Origin: an uncultured Lachnospiraceae bacterium | GTDB taxonomy: Bacteria; Bacillota; Clostridia; Lachnospirales; Lachnospiraceae | Assembly (NCBI GenBank): GCA_910579935.1 | Contig: CAJTVQ010000005.1 | Span: forward strand, 77,323 to 141,322 | DNA length: 64,000 nucleotides | Direction: 5' to 3' | Shown: piece after piece, positions 44,701-53,110 of the stretch | Numbering within the stretch: position 1 is the stretch's first letter | Layout: every line of letters begins with the position of its first letter | The notes under the pieces: model-generated | What the model was told of the DNA's origin: nothing | What the model saw: the letters and a program-made list of their open reading frames with translations, nothing else | The model's database searches: none | Program-made: the position numbers and the translations under genes

Positions 44701-47622
44701 GCAAAGCTGTATGGAGTGGAGCTTGACAGCATTTCAGGAAGAATTGCAAAGCAGCTTTATCAGAATGCCAATATCAGTATCACAGGATTTGAGAATACCA
44801 CATATCCGGATAACTTTTTTGATGTGGTTGTCGGAAATGTGCCATTTGGGGATTATAAGGTATTTGATCCGAAGTACAACAAGTATAACTTCCGTATCCA
44901 CGATTATTTCCTTGCAAAAGCACTTGACCAGGTAAGACCGGGAGGCATGGTTGCAGTAATCACCACAAAGGGAACACTTGATAAGGCAAATCCTACTATC
45001 CGAAAGTATCTGGCTGAAAGGGCAGAGCTTGTGGGAGCAGTAAGACTTCCGAATACTGCATTTAAAGATAATGCAGGAACCGAAGTGACAGCAGATATCC
45101 TGTTTTTGCAGAAGAGAGAGCGAAAAATTGATATTGAGCCTGACTGGGTACACCTTGGTGTAACTGGGAATGGCATTGCAGTCAACTCTTATTTTGCAGA
45201 GCATCCGGAAATGATGCTTGGGGTTATGGAGTATGACACAAGGATTTACGGACAGGACAGCAGATATACAGTCTGTGTGAATGATGATGAGAACTTCAAT
45301 ATGTATGAAGCATTAAACAAAGCTATCGGTAATATCAAAGCACAGATGACAGATTTTGAGAGAGTGGCAGATGAGGCGGAGCAGACGGAGGAAGTTATCC
45401 CGGCTGATCCGGATGTGAGAAACTACACTTACACATTTTTTGAAGGAAAGCTCTATTACAGGGAAAATTCCGAGATGGTAAGAAAAGAAGTATCACAGAC
45501 TGCCGAGGAGCGAATCCGAAGCCTTGATGAAATCAGACAGATAACAAGAGAGCTGATTGATATCCAGATGGATGGCTGCAGCGAGGAGGAGCTTTCTGAT
45601 AAACAGAGACTTCTTAATGTAAAATATGATGCTTTTGTAAAGCAGTATGGAGCCATTACTTCAAAAGCAAACAGAATAGCTTTCAGGGATGACAGCGATT
45701 ACCCGCTTCTTTGCAGTCTTGAGGAAGTAAATGAAGACGGGGAGGTGAAAAAAGCGGATATGTTTTATAAGCAGACGATTAAGGCAAAGACTGTCATAGA
45801 CAGAGTGGAGACGGCTGTTGAAGCATTAAATGTATCCGTCAATGAATTTGGATATGTGAATCTTGCCTATATGCTCTCTATCTATGAGCCGGATATTACT
45901 AATGCAAAGGAAGAGCTTGCAGAAAAGTCCGGGCAGACAGTGGATGAGATAACATTTAGTGATGATGCTTTGGCAGAGCTTAGAAGGGCAGTTCTTGTGG
46001 AAGAACTGGATGGACTGATTTTCCTTAATCCCGAACGTTACAACGAGAACAATCCTGATATCGGCTGGGAGACAGCAGACGAGTATCTTTCCGGCAATGT
46101 GAGAGACAAGCTCCGTGTAGCAAAGGCTATGGCAGCTGATACAGACAATCCGCAGGCAGAAAGATTTGCAGGCAATGTGGCAGCACTGGAAAAGGTGCAG
46201 CCGGAGTGGATTGAAGCTTCAGATATTGATGTAAAGATTGGTACGACATGGATTGAGCCGCTTGATTATGAGCAGTTTATCTATGAGCTTCTCAATACAC
46301 CAAGAAGAGCAAGGGCAGTCAGAAGCCAGTTTTACAATACAGGCATTCAGGTACACTTAAATAAGATGAGTATGGAATGGTTCATCGAGAATAAGAGCAT
46401 GGATAAGCATTCAGTGGCAGCTACTAAGACTTATGGTACAAGCCGCATGGATGCTTATTCTATTTTTGAGGATACGCTGAATCTTAAAACTGTAACAGTA
46501 AGGGACAGGATTGATGACGGTGATGGCAAATATCATTACGAAGTCAATAAGAATGAGACAATGCTTGCAAGGGAAAAACAGAACATGATCAAGGAGAAGT
46601 TCAAGGAATGGCTGTTTGCAGAGCCGGAGCGAAGACAGAAATATGTGGAGTATTACAACGAGACATTCAATAACATCCGCCTACGTGAGTATGACGGAAG
46701 CCACTTACAGTTTCCGGGAATGAATCCGGCGATTGAGCTAAAGCCTCATCAGAAGAATGCGGTGGCTAGAATCCTTCTCGGAGGAAACACACTGCTTGCA
46801 CACTGTGTCGGTGCCGGAAAGTCCTTTGAGATGATGGCTGCCTGTATGGAGCAGAAGAGACTCGGACTTGCCAATAAGACGATAATGGTTGTTCCAAAGC
46901 CGCTTATCGGTCAGACGGCATCAGAGTTTTTAAGGCTGTATCCGTCAGCAAATATCTTAGTTGCCACAGAGCGTGATTTTGAAAAGAGTCGCAGAAAGCA
47001 GTTCGTATCAAGGATTGCGACAGGTGACTTTGACTGCATTATCATGTCGCACTCGCAGTTTGAGAAAATTCCAATCTCAGCAGAGAGAAAGGAGAGAATG
47101 CTTAACGAGCAGATTGATGAAATCAGCTATGCGATTGATGAGATGAAAGAGCGTAACGGGGAGAGATGGACTGTAAAACAGATGGAAAGCCAGAAGAAAA
47201 AGCTGGAGGAGCAGCTTAAATCACTATCTGATGAAAGCAGAAAGGATGACCTTATAACCTTTGAGGAGCTTGGTGTGGACTCTATTATGGTAGACGAAGC
47301 ACATAATTTTAAGAACCTTGCTATATTTTCCAAGATGAATAATGTGTCCGGTATCAGCAGCAGTGGAGCGAAAAAGTCAACGGATATGCAGCTTAAATGC
47401 CAGTACCTATCAGAGATAAATGATGGCAGAGGCATTGTGTTTGCGACAGGTACACCGATCAGCAATACGATGTGTGAGATGTATGTCATGCAGCTTTACT
47501 TACAGAAAGCGGCACTTGAAGAGATGGGGATTTATCACTTTGATTCATGGGCAGCGAACTTTGGTGAAGTGACAACAGCACTTGAGCTTACTGTAGAGGG
47601 CTATACTTTAGTAGGACGATAA
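41734..47622 (+). CDS. Giant ArdC/N6-adenine methylase/SNF2 helicase, 5' part (interrupted)
   Basis: Encodes 1962 residues, but only the first 1955 codons belong to the original gene; the last few are from the inserted transposon. Domains in order: ArdC-like N-terminal (WKDVLKVAGQLYRYEFDNIV, residues 25-110), a charged linker (250-390), a methylase with motif I LEPSMGIGNF near residue 970 and GNVPFGDYKV near 1034, then a SNF2-like ATPase with Walker A VGAGKSFEM near 1692 and VDEAHNF near 1852. The conserved helicase C-terminal half is downstream at 57406-59076. Such ICE proteins are thought to protect or process transferred DNA. Without its second helicase lobe the ATPase is probably inactive. 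Confidence 0.9.
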   Translation: MGVDMKVKAIYDSEIGNITRSEKNWKDVLKVAGQLYRYEFDNIVMVTAQRPPEKSTLMADYDTWKKVGRYVKRGAKGCAIFPSRALNPRMRYIFDISDTGGKNVKLTWDLEGENLKDYVDFLVSEGQIEQYDNSDRESLKNILKQFTGTDVWFIIKEEFGDRMTELMQLSGSVIKEESKKRNGLQQEMDMEQLVYASVMYAVGTRCGFDLSVQEQDFSQIVNIKDEEIIYRLGSIVCDVSCSVLREFSRNLKAIESERRIGYVRRNDLQGSGWTALSADRDAGRDGGSHEAGQIRKDGDELSKGERAGKIQDADEIREDVREDVSGRGGSESAVRPVRDAVSGKAQATESVIDNGDVEDKRAGEDAGRGSGTESDSDAIPLESDDTELNRELDEINSLGVSKEAEYTQASFFFDQNGQASIGTIHTEDENNNQFMRQFEQDRKAALAGKYNYLNPKKSATVPSEYIKQVLMRGTGFIGGKGRVCKIFETEIDAGTRAKRIKAEYGQGGAGWPVDGLGLHGYDTFHGNGLRFQWRDEDGEVEGYVSWKDIEKELGVLILTGEYQPETPRIDELAMDGLREDDEVIDAEYREVEPEGAESEIDDYAIPDEPESYASNRDYVSAKGMTPQEAADEDRMVTQAEYGAEIEAETSEKDPSELKYITPIDYAKRIEELDEDLRDAAEILVTDCSCYTPFRAFLMDVVQSDFAFMPNKLDLIRDIALGTDNAERKAYSNNKYGLVEYSIRSGYVKISYKNRNGVRKEGALDWRELYEILSYMVKQPFYCGEDQKKYYQETKQKADRDKMNPVYKRFFDIEDSVKANRLETRERAIANGWETKIDENGHVVSDDAVQKKHNFHYNLWEMEKGGAKTRYQWNMDAIRTLKQIESENRLATPGEQKVLSKFVGWGGLSQAFDEENAGWSKEYAELKELLSDEEYSAARATVNNAFYTSPEIAMCMNSALVQFGFRGGNVLEPSMGIGNFFGSMPETMHEAKLYGVELDSISGRIAKQLYQNANISITGFENTTYPDNFFDVVVGNVPFGDYKVFDPKYNKYNFRIHDYFLAKALDQVRPGGMVAVITTKGTLDKANPTIRKYLAERAELVGAVRLPNTAFKDNAGTEVTADILFLQKRERKIDIEPDWVHLGVTGNGIAVNSYFAEHPEMMLGVMEYDTRIYGQDSRYTVCVNDDENFNMYEALNKAIGNIKAQMTDFERVADEAEQTEEVIPADPDVRNYTYTFFEGKLYYRENSEMVRKEVSQTAEERIRSLDEIRQITRELIDIQMDGCSEEELSDKQRLLNVKYDAFVKQYGAITSKANRIAFRDDSDYPLLCSLEEVNEDGEVKKADMFYKQTIKAKTVIDRVETAVEALNVSVNEFGYVNLAYMLSIYEPDITNAKEELAEKSGQTVDEITFSDDALAELRRAVLVEELDGLIFLNPERYNENNPDIGWETADEYLSGNVRDKLRVAKAMAADTDNPQAERFAGNVAALEKVQPEWIEASDIDVKIGTTWIEPLDYEQFIYELLNTPRRARAVRSQFYNTGIQVHLNKMSMEWFIENKSMDKHSVAATKTYGTSRMDAYSIFEDTLNLKTVTVRDRIDDGDGKYHYEVNKNETMLAREKQNMIKEKFKEWLFAEPERRQKYVEYYNETFNNIRLREYDGSHLQFPGMNPAIELKPHQKNAVARILLGGNTLLAHCVGAGKSFEMMAACMEQKRLGLANKTIMVVPKPLIGQTASEFLRLYPSANILVATERDFEKSRRKQFVSRIATGDFDCIIMSHSQFEKIPISAERKERMLNEQIDEISYAIDEMKERNGERWTVKQMESQKKKLEEQLKSLSDESRKDDLITFEELGVDSIMVDEAHNFKNLAIFSKMNNVSGISSSGAKKSTDMQLKCQYLSEINDGRGIVFATGTPISNTMCEMYVMQLYLQKAALEEMGIYHFDSWAANFGEVTTALELTVEGYTLVGR
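42518..42877 (+). CDS. TnpV-like protein overprinted inside the giant helicase gene
   Basis: A complete 119-residue gene in another frame of 41734-47622. AAAGGAGA at 42503-42510 stands 7 bp before ATG 42518. The protein (MLEEMTYKEVDGLLYPQIEM) shares LGKYGRMAMNYLKEN, FGKMYEKMSAVEAEA and the ending AEEVVLNQIV with TnpV of the nested transposon (LTKYGRMRERYLREH, SGKLYEHLADIDTSA, ADEIVLNDIV). TnpV belongs to Tn4451-type elements and is thought to be small and DNA-binding. In the overlapped frame the giant protein is low-complexity and charged, as expected of a bystander frame. Confidence 0.8.
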   Translation: MLEEMTYKEVDGLLYPQIEMPDEMEDLTKLGKYGRMAMNYLKENEPARYKTLMRFGKMYEKMSAVEAEANQLYDQLEMQYLAKHKPQNPSSTMEMWKIREQAKMQAEEVVLNQIVMRFH

Positions 47623-47797
47623 ATAATGCGTTCCTAAATTGAAAATAGGTTATCAAAGTCGGTTGCAGAATTTCAAAAAATATTTTTTTGATTCTTTGAA
47701 AAACAGTTCCGCTTTGTATCCCTATTTTCTCCTATTGGTAGAGGGAGTAATACTTTTAATACCAAAACAGATTACATAAAGAAAGGAGGATAAGAGA

Positions 47798-49918
47798 ATG
47801 TCAAGGACTTCAAAGATTACAGCACTCTATGAGCGTTTATCAAGAGATGATGACCTCAATGGTGAGTCAAATTCAATCACCAACCAAAAGAAATACTTGG
47901 AAGATTATGCTCGCAGAAATGGGTTCACGAATATTCGCCATTTTACTGACGATGGTTTTTCGGGTGTGAATTTCAATCGTCCGAGTTTTCAAGAACTGAT
48001 TAAGGAAGTAGAAGCAGGAAATGTCGCAACGATTATTGTTAAGGATATGAGCCGATTAGGACGAAACTATCTGCAAGTCGGCTTTTATACGGAAGTTCTG
48101 TTCCCACAGAAAGATGTCCGTTTTCTTGCAATAAACAACAGTATTGACAGCAACAATGCTTCGGATAATGACTTTGCCCCGTTTTTGAATATAATGAACG
48201 AGTGGTATGCCAAAGACACAAGCAATAAAATCAAGGCTGTGTTTGATGCCCGTATGAAAGACGGAAAGCGATGTAGCGGTTCTATTCCCTATGGATATAA
48301 CCGATTAGCAACCGACAAACAAACGCTTGTCGTTGACCCTGTGGCTTCTGAGGTGGTAAAGCGTATCTTTCTGCTTGCCAACGAGGGCAAAAGTCCGAGA
48401 GCAATCGCTGAATTGCTTACCGAAGAAAAGGTTTTAATTCCGGCAGCACACGCAAAGGAATATCACCCCGAACAGTATAATGGAACGAAGTTTTCAGACC
48501 CATATACTTGGGGAATGTCAACCATAAGAGCGATTTTGAGCAGACAGGAATATCTTGGTCATACTGTTTTGCGTAAGTCGGTCAGCACCAATTTCAAACT
48601 GCACAAAAGGAAAAATACCGATGAAGATGAACAGTATGTATTTTATAATACGCACGAGCCTATCATCTCGCAGGAACTTTGGGACAGCGTTCAGAAGCGA
48701 AAGAAACGAGCCAACAGAACAGCGGCAAGAGGAACGCACAGCAATCGTTTAAGCGGTTATCTGTTCTGTGCTGACTGTGGCAGAAGAATGACCTTGCAAA
48801 CGCATTACAGTAAAAAAGACCGTTCGTTACAGTATTCTTACCGTTGCGGTGGGTATGCCAGCAGAGTAAACTCCTGCACTGCCCATTCGATTAGTGCTGA
48901 TAATGTTGAAGCCTTGATATTATCGACTGTAAAACGATTATCAAGATTTGTTCTGAATGACGAAGAAGCCTTTGCAAAGGAACTTCAAGTATTGTGGAAC
49001 GAAAAGCAGACAGAAAAGCCAAAGCACAATAAATCGGAGTTGCAGCGTTTTCAGAAGCGATACGATGAACTGTCAAAACTTATTCGTGGGTTGTATGAAA
49101 ATCTTGTTTCGGGATTACTGCCCGAAAGACAGTACAAGCAACTAATGAAGCAGTATGATGATGAGCAGGCTGAACTGGAAACGAAAATTGAGGAAATGCA
49201 AAAGGAACTGACCGAAGAAAAGGCGAATACGGTTGATATTAAGCATTTCATTTCTTTGATACGCAAGTGCAAAGAGCCGACAGAAATTTCCGATTTGATG
49301 TTTGCCGAACTCATTGACAAGATTGTGGTTTATGAAGCAGAGGGTGTGGGAAAAGCAAGGACACAAAAGGTTGATATTTATTTCAACTATGTGGGGCAGG
49401 TCGATATTGCCTACACAGAAGAAGAACTTGCTGAAATCAAGGCACAGGAAGAACAGATTGAAATGGAACGACTGGCAAAACAGCGTGAGCGTGAAAAAGT
49501 TTACCGAGAGAAGCGAAAGGCGAAAAAACTCGCTGAAAACGGTGGAGAAATCGTAAAAGCAAAGGTATGCCCCCATTGTCAAAAGGAGTTTGTACCTACA
49601 AGCAACCGACAGATATTCTGTTCAAAGGATTGTTGCTATCAGGCAAGGCAAGACCAAAAGAAAGCCGACAGAGAAGCAGAAAAAGGAAATCATTATTATC
49701 GTCAGCGTGTCTGTGCTGTGTGTGGCAGTACCTACTGGCCTACACACAGTCAGCAGAAATTCTGTTCCGAAGAATGTCAAAAACAAAATCACAACGAAAA
49801 ATCTTTGGAATTTTACCATAAGAAGCAAAAGGAGAAATCAAAATGCAAAGATTTATTACAGACGAAAGAACCGGTATCCAGTACGAACTCATCGGAGATT
49901 ATTACTATCCCTGCTTGA
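47798..49918 (+). CDS. tnpX: Large serine recombinase TnpX
   Basis: A 706-residue recombinase, the size of Tn4451 TnpX (707). The resolvase domain starts ALYERLSRDDDL with catalytic serine 15, includes DGFSGVNFNRPSF and NNSIDSNNASDND. The recombinase domain (DAFRARMKDGKR-like, here FDARMKDGKRCSGSIPYGYN), zinc ribbon (CADCGRRM and YRCGGYASRVNSC) and coiled coil follow. The C-terminus adds two further zinc motifs (CPHC with CSKDC; CAVCG with CSEEC). It excises and inserts the transposon. A strong AAAGGAGG site precedes the ATG. The last 76 bp overlap tnpV. Confidence 0.95.
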   Translation: MSRTSKITALYERLSRDDDLNGESNSITNQKKYLEDYARRNGFTNIRHFTDDGFSGVNFNRPSFQELIKEVEAGNVATIIVKDMSRLGRNYLQVGFYTEVLFPQKDVRFLAINNSIDSNNASDNDFAPFLNIMNEWYAKDTSNKIKAVFDARMKDGKRCSGSIPYGYNRLATDKQTLVVDPVASEVVKRIFLLANEGKSPRAIAELLTEEKVLIPAAHAKEYHPEQYNGTKFSDPYTWGMSTIRAILSRQEYLGHTVLRKSVSTNFKLHKRKNTDEDEQYVFYNTHEPIISQELWDSVQKRKKRANRTAARGTHSNRLSGYLFCADCGRRMTLQTHYSKKDRSLQYSYRCGGYASRVNSCTAHSISADNVEALILSTVKRLSRFVLNDEEAFAKELQVLWNEKQTEKPKHNKSELQRFQKRYDELSKLIRGLYENLVSGLLPERQYKQLMKQYDDEQAELETKIEEMQKELTEEKANTVDIKHFISLIRKCKEPTEISDLMFAELIDKIVVYEAEGVGKARTQKVDIYFNYVGQVDIAYTEEELAEIKAQEEQIEMERLAKQREREKVYREKRKAKKLAENGGEIVKAKVCPHCQKEFVPTSNRQIFCSKDCCYQARQDQKKADREAEKGNHYYRQRVCAVCGSTYWPTHSQQKFCSEECQKQNHNEKSLEFYHKKQKEKSKCKDLLQTKEPVSSTNSSEIITIPA

Positions 49919-50220
49919 CGATAGAAAACGAAGAACCGCCCACTCTCACAAAATACGGAAGAATGAGGGAAAGATATTTAAGGGAACACAGGAAAATCTT
50001 GTATATCAATCTGCTTACAAGCGGAAAGTTATATGAACACCTTGCCGATATTGATACTTCGGCGTGTGATATGGCGGAGTATCTGATAAAGGAAATGGCA
50101 AGAAAGCAGGGTGTGACGGAAGAACTGAAAGGAAAGGATATGATGAAATGGATAGGATTGATGAACAATATCCGAGCCTGTGCAGATGAGATTGTATTGA
50201 ACGATATTGTGTATTCTTAA
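49843..50220 (+). CDS. tnpV: TnpV family protein
   Basis: A 125-residue protein (MQRFITDERTGIQYELIGDY, then LTKYGRMRERYLREH and ADEIVLNDIVYS). In Tn4451-type elements tnpV follows the recombinase; a role as excisionase-like factor has been suggested but is not settled. It overlaps tnpX by 76 bp in another frame, with AAAAGGAG upstream inside tnpX. A homologue is encoded in the surrounding ICE at 42518-42877. Confidence 0.88.
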   Translation: MQRFITDERTGIQYELIGDYYYPCLTIENEEPPTLTKYGRMRERYLREHRKILYINLLTSGKLYEHLADIDTSACDMAEYLIKEMARKQGVTEELKGKDMMKWIGLMNNIRACADEIVLNDIVYS

Positions 50221-50231
50221 TAGCATACCAG

Positions 50232-50278
50232 CCGAAAAGGAACTGCTGTCTTAACGGATGGCAGTTTTTCTTTTTCGG
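50232..50278 (+). terminator. Terminator after tnpV
   Basis: AACTGC (50241-50246) pairs with GCAGTT (50261-50266), extended by outer CCGAAAA (50232-50238) with TTTTCGG (50272-50278); T-runs lie in the descending arm. It separates the recombinase genes from the cargo. Confidence 0.75.
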
Positions 50279-50327
50279 GAAGTATTTAAGAAGTTATTAA
50301 GTCGTGAGTATAATCGAAGTGGCTAAG

Positions 50328-50356
50328 TTGAAAAATTCACAAAAATATGGTACAAT
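50328..50356 (+). promoter_or_regulatory. Sigma-A promoter for the cargo genes
   Basis: TTGAAA at 50328-50333 and TACAAT at 50351-50356 are separated by 17 bp. It lies 49 bp upstream of the first cargo gene. This is the only strong promoter seen before the cargo, so the following genes may share one transcript. Confidence 0.8.
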
Positions 50357-50404
50357 ACGTCTAAATCAGCGAGATAAATCCGAAGTTGTGGAGGTAAAAT
50401 ATAG

Positions 50405-50950
50405 ATGAATCAAGGTAGAATTATTGTAATCACAGGTGCGCCGGGGACAGGAAAAACTACAACGGCATCTGTTGTTGCAAAAGAATCAGATTTGGAAAAG
50501 TCTGTGCATATGCACACAGATGACTTTTATCATTATTTGAGTAAAGGGGCAATACCACCGCATTTGCCAGAATCAAATGAGCAAAATTTGATTGTCATTG
50601 AAGCGTTTTTAGAAGCTGCGAAGCGATATGCTCGTGGTGGATATGATGTAATTGTAGATGGCATTGTAGGACCGTGGTTTTTAGAGCCGTGGCTCAACAT
50701 TGTTCAAGAGCATTATGAAGTACACTATATCGTTTTAAGGGCAAGTAAAGAAGAAACTATGAAGCGAGCTATCGAACGCTCAAAGTTAGACAGAGAAACA
50801 AATATTGAATTAGTTGAAACAATGTGGAATCAATTTTCCAATTTAGGAATCTATGAATTAAATGTTATAGATACAACTACGCATTCAATCAAAGATACTG
50901 TTTCAGCAGTAAAAGAAAAAATAGTAAGCGGTACGGCCTTACTATTTTAG
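50405..50950 (+). CDS. P-loop kinase, chloramphenicol phosphotransferase/zeta-like
   Basis: A 181-residue P-loop protein with Walker A ITGAPGTGKTT at residues 9-19 and HTDDFYHYL near residue 37, as in small-molecule kinases. The rest (DVIVDGIVGPWFLEPWL; VLRASKEETMKRAIERSK with a lid region) fits the family of AAA-like kinases that includes chloramphenicol phosphotransferase. Substrate unknown; its place before aminoglycoside-modifying genes suggests a resistance role, which is inference. In-frame codons continue after the TAG for 30 residues (GKFVKIRTFKLPNQELPEN), a probable gene remnant. Its last 25 codons are copied at 54117-54193. Confidence 0.75.
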   Translation: MNQGRIIVITGAPGTGKTTTASVVAKESDLEKSVHMHTDDFYHYLSKGAIPPHLPESNEQNLIVIEAFLEAAKRYARGGYDVIVDGIVGPWFLEPWLNIVQEHYEVHYIVLRASKEETMKRAIERSKLDRETNIELVETMWNQFSNLGIYELNVIDTTTHSIKDTVSAVKEKIVSGTALLF

Positions 50951-51065
50951 ACAATTATTGGTGGTAAGTTTGTTAAAATTAGAACATTCAAATTGCCTAA
51001 TCAAGAATTGCCAGAAAATGTTTATTATTATGACTCTATTTAGTTATTAAGAATGAGGTGCAAAG

Positions 51066-51863
51066 ATGGATATTATAAGTAGAAAATACATAAATGAAGG
51101 CTTTAATAGTAAGGCATATATTATAAATGATGATTATATTTTACTTGATGGAGTAAATCAAAATTCATATAAAAACTATCAAAAATATGTGAACGTAATT
51201 AATCAAATAAGTAATGTTAAATCGTTGGAAATACCAAGAATTATTGAATTGATTGAGCCTTGCGAAGAATATCCAAATGGCGCATTAATTTATAAAATGA
51301 TTAAAGGACATACTTTTAGAAAAGAACATATTGAAATAGTTAATTTAGATAATATTGCTAAAAAACTCGCTGAATTTATGGATGAATTATATGAAATAAG
51401 AGTTGATTTTGATAAAGATGAATATATAAAAAATGAATTAGAAATAACTGAACAAAGTGTTATTGAATTAAAAGAATATTTAAGTGAATCTAATTATGAA
51501 AAAATATTATCTTGGTTTAATGAATATAAAAACTATTTATTAACATTTAATGATTATCATTTTATACACGGAGATTTATGGTATGAGAATTATATTCTTA
51601 ACGATAATAACGAATTAGTTGGAATAGTGGATTTTGAAGGCTCTGGTATGGGTGATCCTGCTTATGATATTGCTGCACTTTATTATTTAGGAACAGGTTT
51701 TATAAATAAGGTATTAAGTTATTATAAATATACAGATGAAGATTTAATCAAAAGAGTATCAATGTTAATAAAGGCACGTGAAATTGCTGATTTTGATGAT
51801 ATGGTTAAAAACTATCCGGAAGAAGTAGAAGAACAAGTTGATAAAATAAAGAAAGTTTTATAA
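51066..51863 (+). CDS. Aminoglycoside phosphotransferase-family enzyme
   Basis: A 265-residue kinase of the APH/choline kinase fold. The catalytic loop is [14 protein letters not shown] near residue 168 (HGDxxxxN) and the metal motif is [20 protein letters not shown] near residue 190. The N-terminus is short ([19 protein letters not shown]). It could phosphorylate an aminoglycoside or a related compound; the exact class cannot be told. The sequence is very AT-rich, unlike the ICE. The next frame starts one base after its TAA, so the two are coupled. Confidence 0.82.
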
Positions 51864-51875
51864 ATGGTGGTACAA

Positions 51876-52658
51876 ATGGATATATATGATTTAATGAAAC
51901 AAGTTAATGAGTGGGTTAAAGAAATATTGCAGGATAATTATGTTGGAGTTTATTTTCACGGCTCATTAAGATTAGGAAGTTTTAATCCTAATAAATCAGA
52001 TTTAGACTTTATTATAGTTGTAAAAGAAAAAATAGATAATGAAATAAAACAACTTATTTGGGATAAAATGTTAGAAAATGAGCAATTATTTCCTAAAAAA
52101 GGTTTTGAATTTAGTGTTGTACTAGAAGATAATTGTAGAAATATAAAACATCCAATACCTTACGAACTTCACGGTAGCAGAGATTGGATAGAAAGATATA
52201 AGGAAGATAAAACAATAGTCATCAATGATGATTATAAAGTTGACCCTGATCTAGCAAGTCATTTCAATGTTATAAATGTTCCAAATGATAAGATGGATTT
52301 TGGTAAGCCATCAAAAGAAGTGTTTTCAAAAGTACCAAAGGAATATATTATAGATTCTAATTATTCTGATACATTGGATTGTGTAGAAGAAATTGTTAAT
52401 AATCCTGTATATTGTATTTTAAATTTATGTAGATTTTATGCACTAATCAGGGATGATTTAACTTTATCAAAATATGATGGTGGTAAATGGGCATTAGAAA
52501 ATATGAACTCAAATTATAATGATGTTATTAAAAATGCTATGGAAGATTATTTAAGTGATACAAATAATAGTTATGATAATACAAGATTAAAGGAATTTGC
52601 ACAAGAAGCAATTAGTTTAATTAATGATTGTGTAGATACTAATAAAATTAGAAAATAA
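51876..52658 (+). CDS. AadA-like aminoglycoside nucleotidyltransferase (DUF4111)
   Basis: A 260-residue protein of the ANT(3'')/ANT(9) type. The nucleotidyltransferase motif is [20 protein letters not shown] near residue 27, with the serine and two acidic residues that bind magnesium-ATP. The C-terminal DUF4111 helical domain includes [20 protein letters not shown] and GGKWAL. Members adenylylate streptomycin or spectinomycin. ATG 51876 has GGTGG upstream; an in-frame ATG at 51864 is also possible. AT-rich like its neighbours. Confidence 0.85.
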
Positions 52659-52681
52659 AATTGTAGATGGAGTTGAGATAG

Positions 52682-53110
52682 ATGGAATATAAATTATTAG
52701 AAGAACAAGATTTGGGACTTATGTTAGATTTTGTTGATGATGAAAATACAAAATATAATGTAGATGTTTTAAAAAAATTTATAGATAATAAAAATGATTT
52801 TGGATTTATTGCAAAGATAAATAATAAGATAGTAGGTTTTGCTTTTGGATATATTCTTTTGAAACCAGATGGAAGAAAAGTATTCTATCTTGACGCTATT
52901 GATGTTATGCCTGATTATCAAGGCAAAGGTTATGGAACGGGTTTAATATCATTTGCTCGTGATTATGCTAAAACTATTGATTGTTATAAAATGTATTTAA
53001 TAACGAATAGAAGCAATATTTCTGCTTGTAAATGTTATGAAAAAGCAGGAGGAATAAATAAAGTAGATGATGAAATTATTTATGTGTATGATTTTAAGGA
53101 GAAAAACTAA
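52682..53110 (+). CDS. GNAT acetyltransferase, AAC(3)-I/AAC(6')-like
   Basis: A 142-residue single-domain N-acetyltransferase. The acetyl-CoA motif is VMPDYQGKGYGTGLI near residue 75, preceded by the strand YLDAIDV. The late segment NISACKCYEKAGG is typical of the fold. Its length fits AAC(3)-I or AAC(6') enzymes, and its place among APH and ANT genes suggests aminoglycoside acetylation, but the substrate is not proven. The start codon of the next gene overlaps its stop. Confidence 0.8.
   Translation: MEYKLLEEQDLGLMLDFVDDENTKYNVDVLKKFIDNKNDFGFIAKINNKIVGFAFGYILLKPDGRKVFYLDAIDVMPDYQGKGYGTGLISFARDYAKTIDCYKMYLITNRSNISACKCYEKAGGINKVDDEIIYVYDFKEKN

Noticed and set aside
49302..49556. Small basic proteins in other frames within tnpX
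   Set aside because: They overlap strongly conserved recombinase domains, have no start signals and resemble no family, unlike tnpV at the 3' end.
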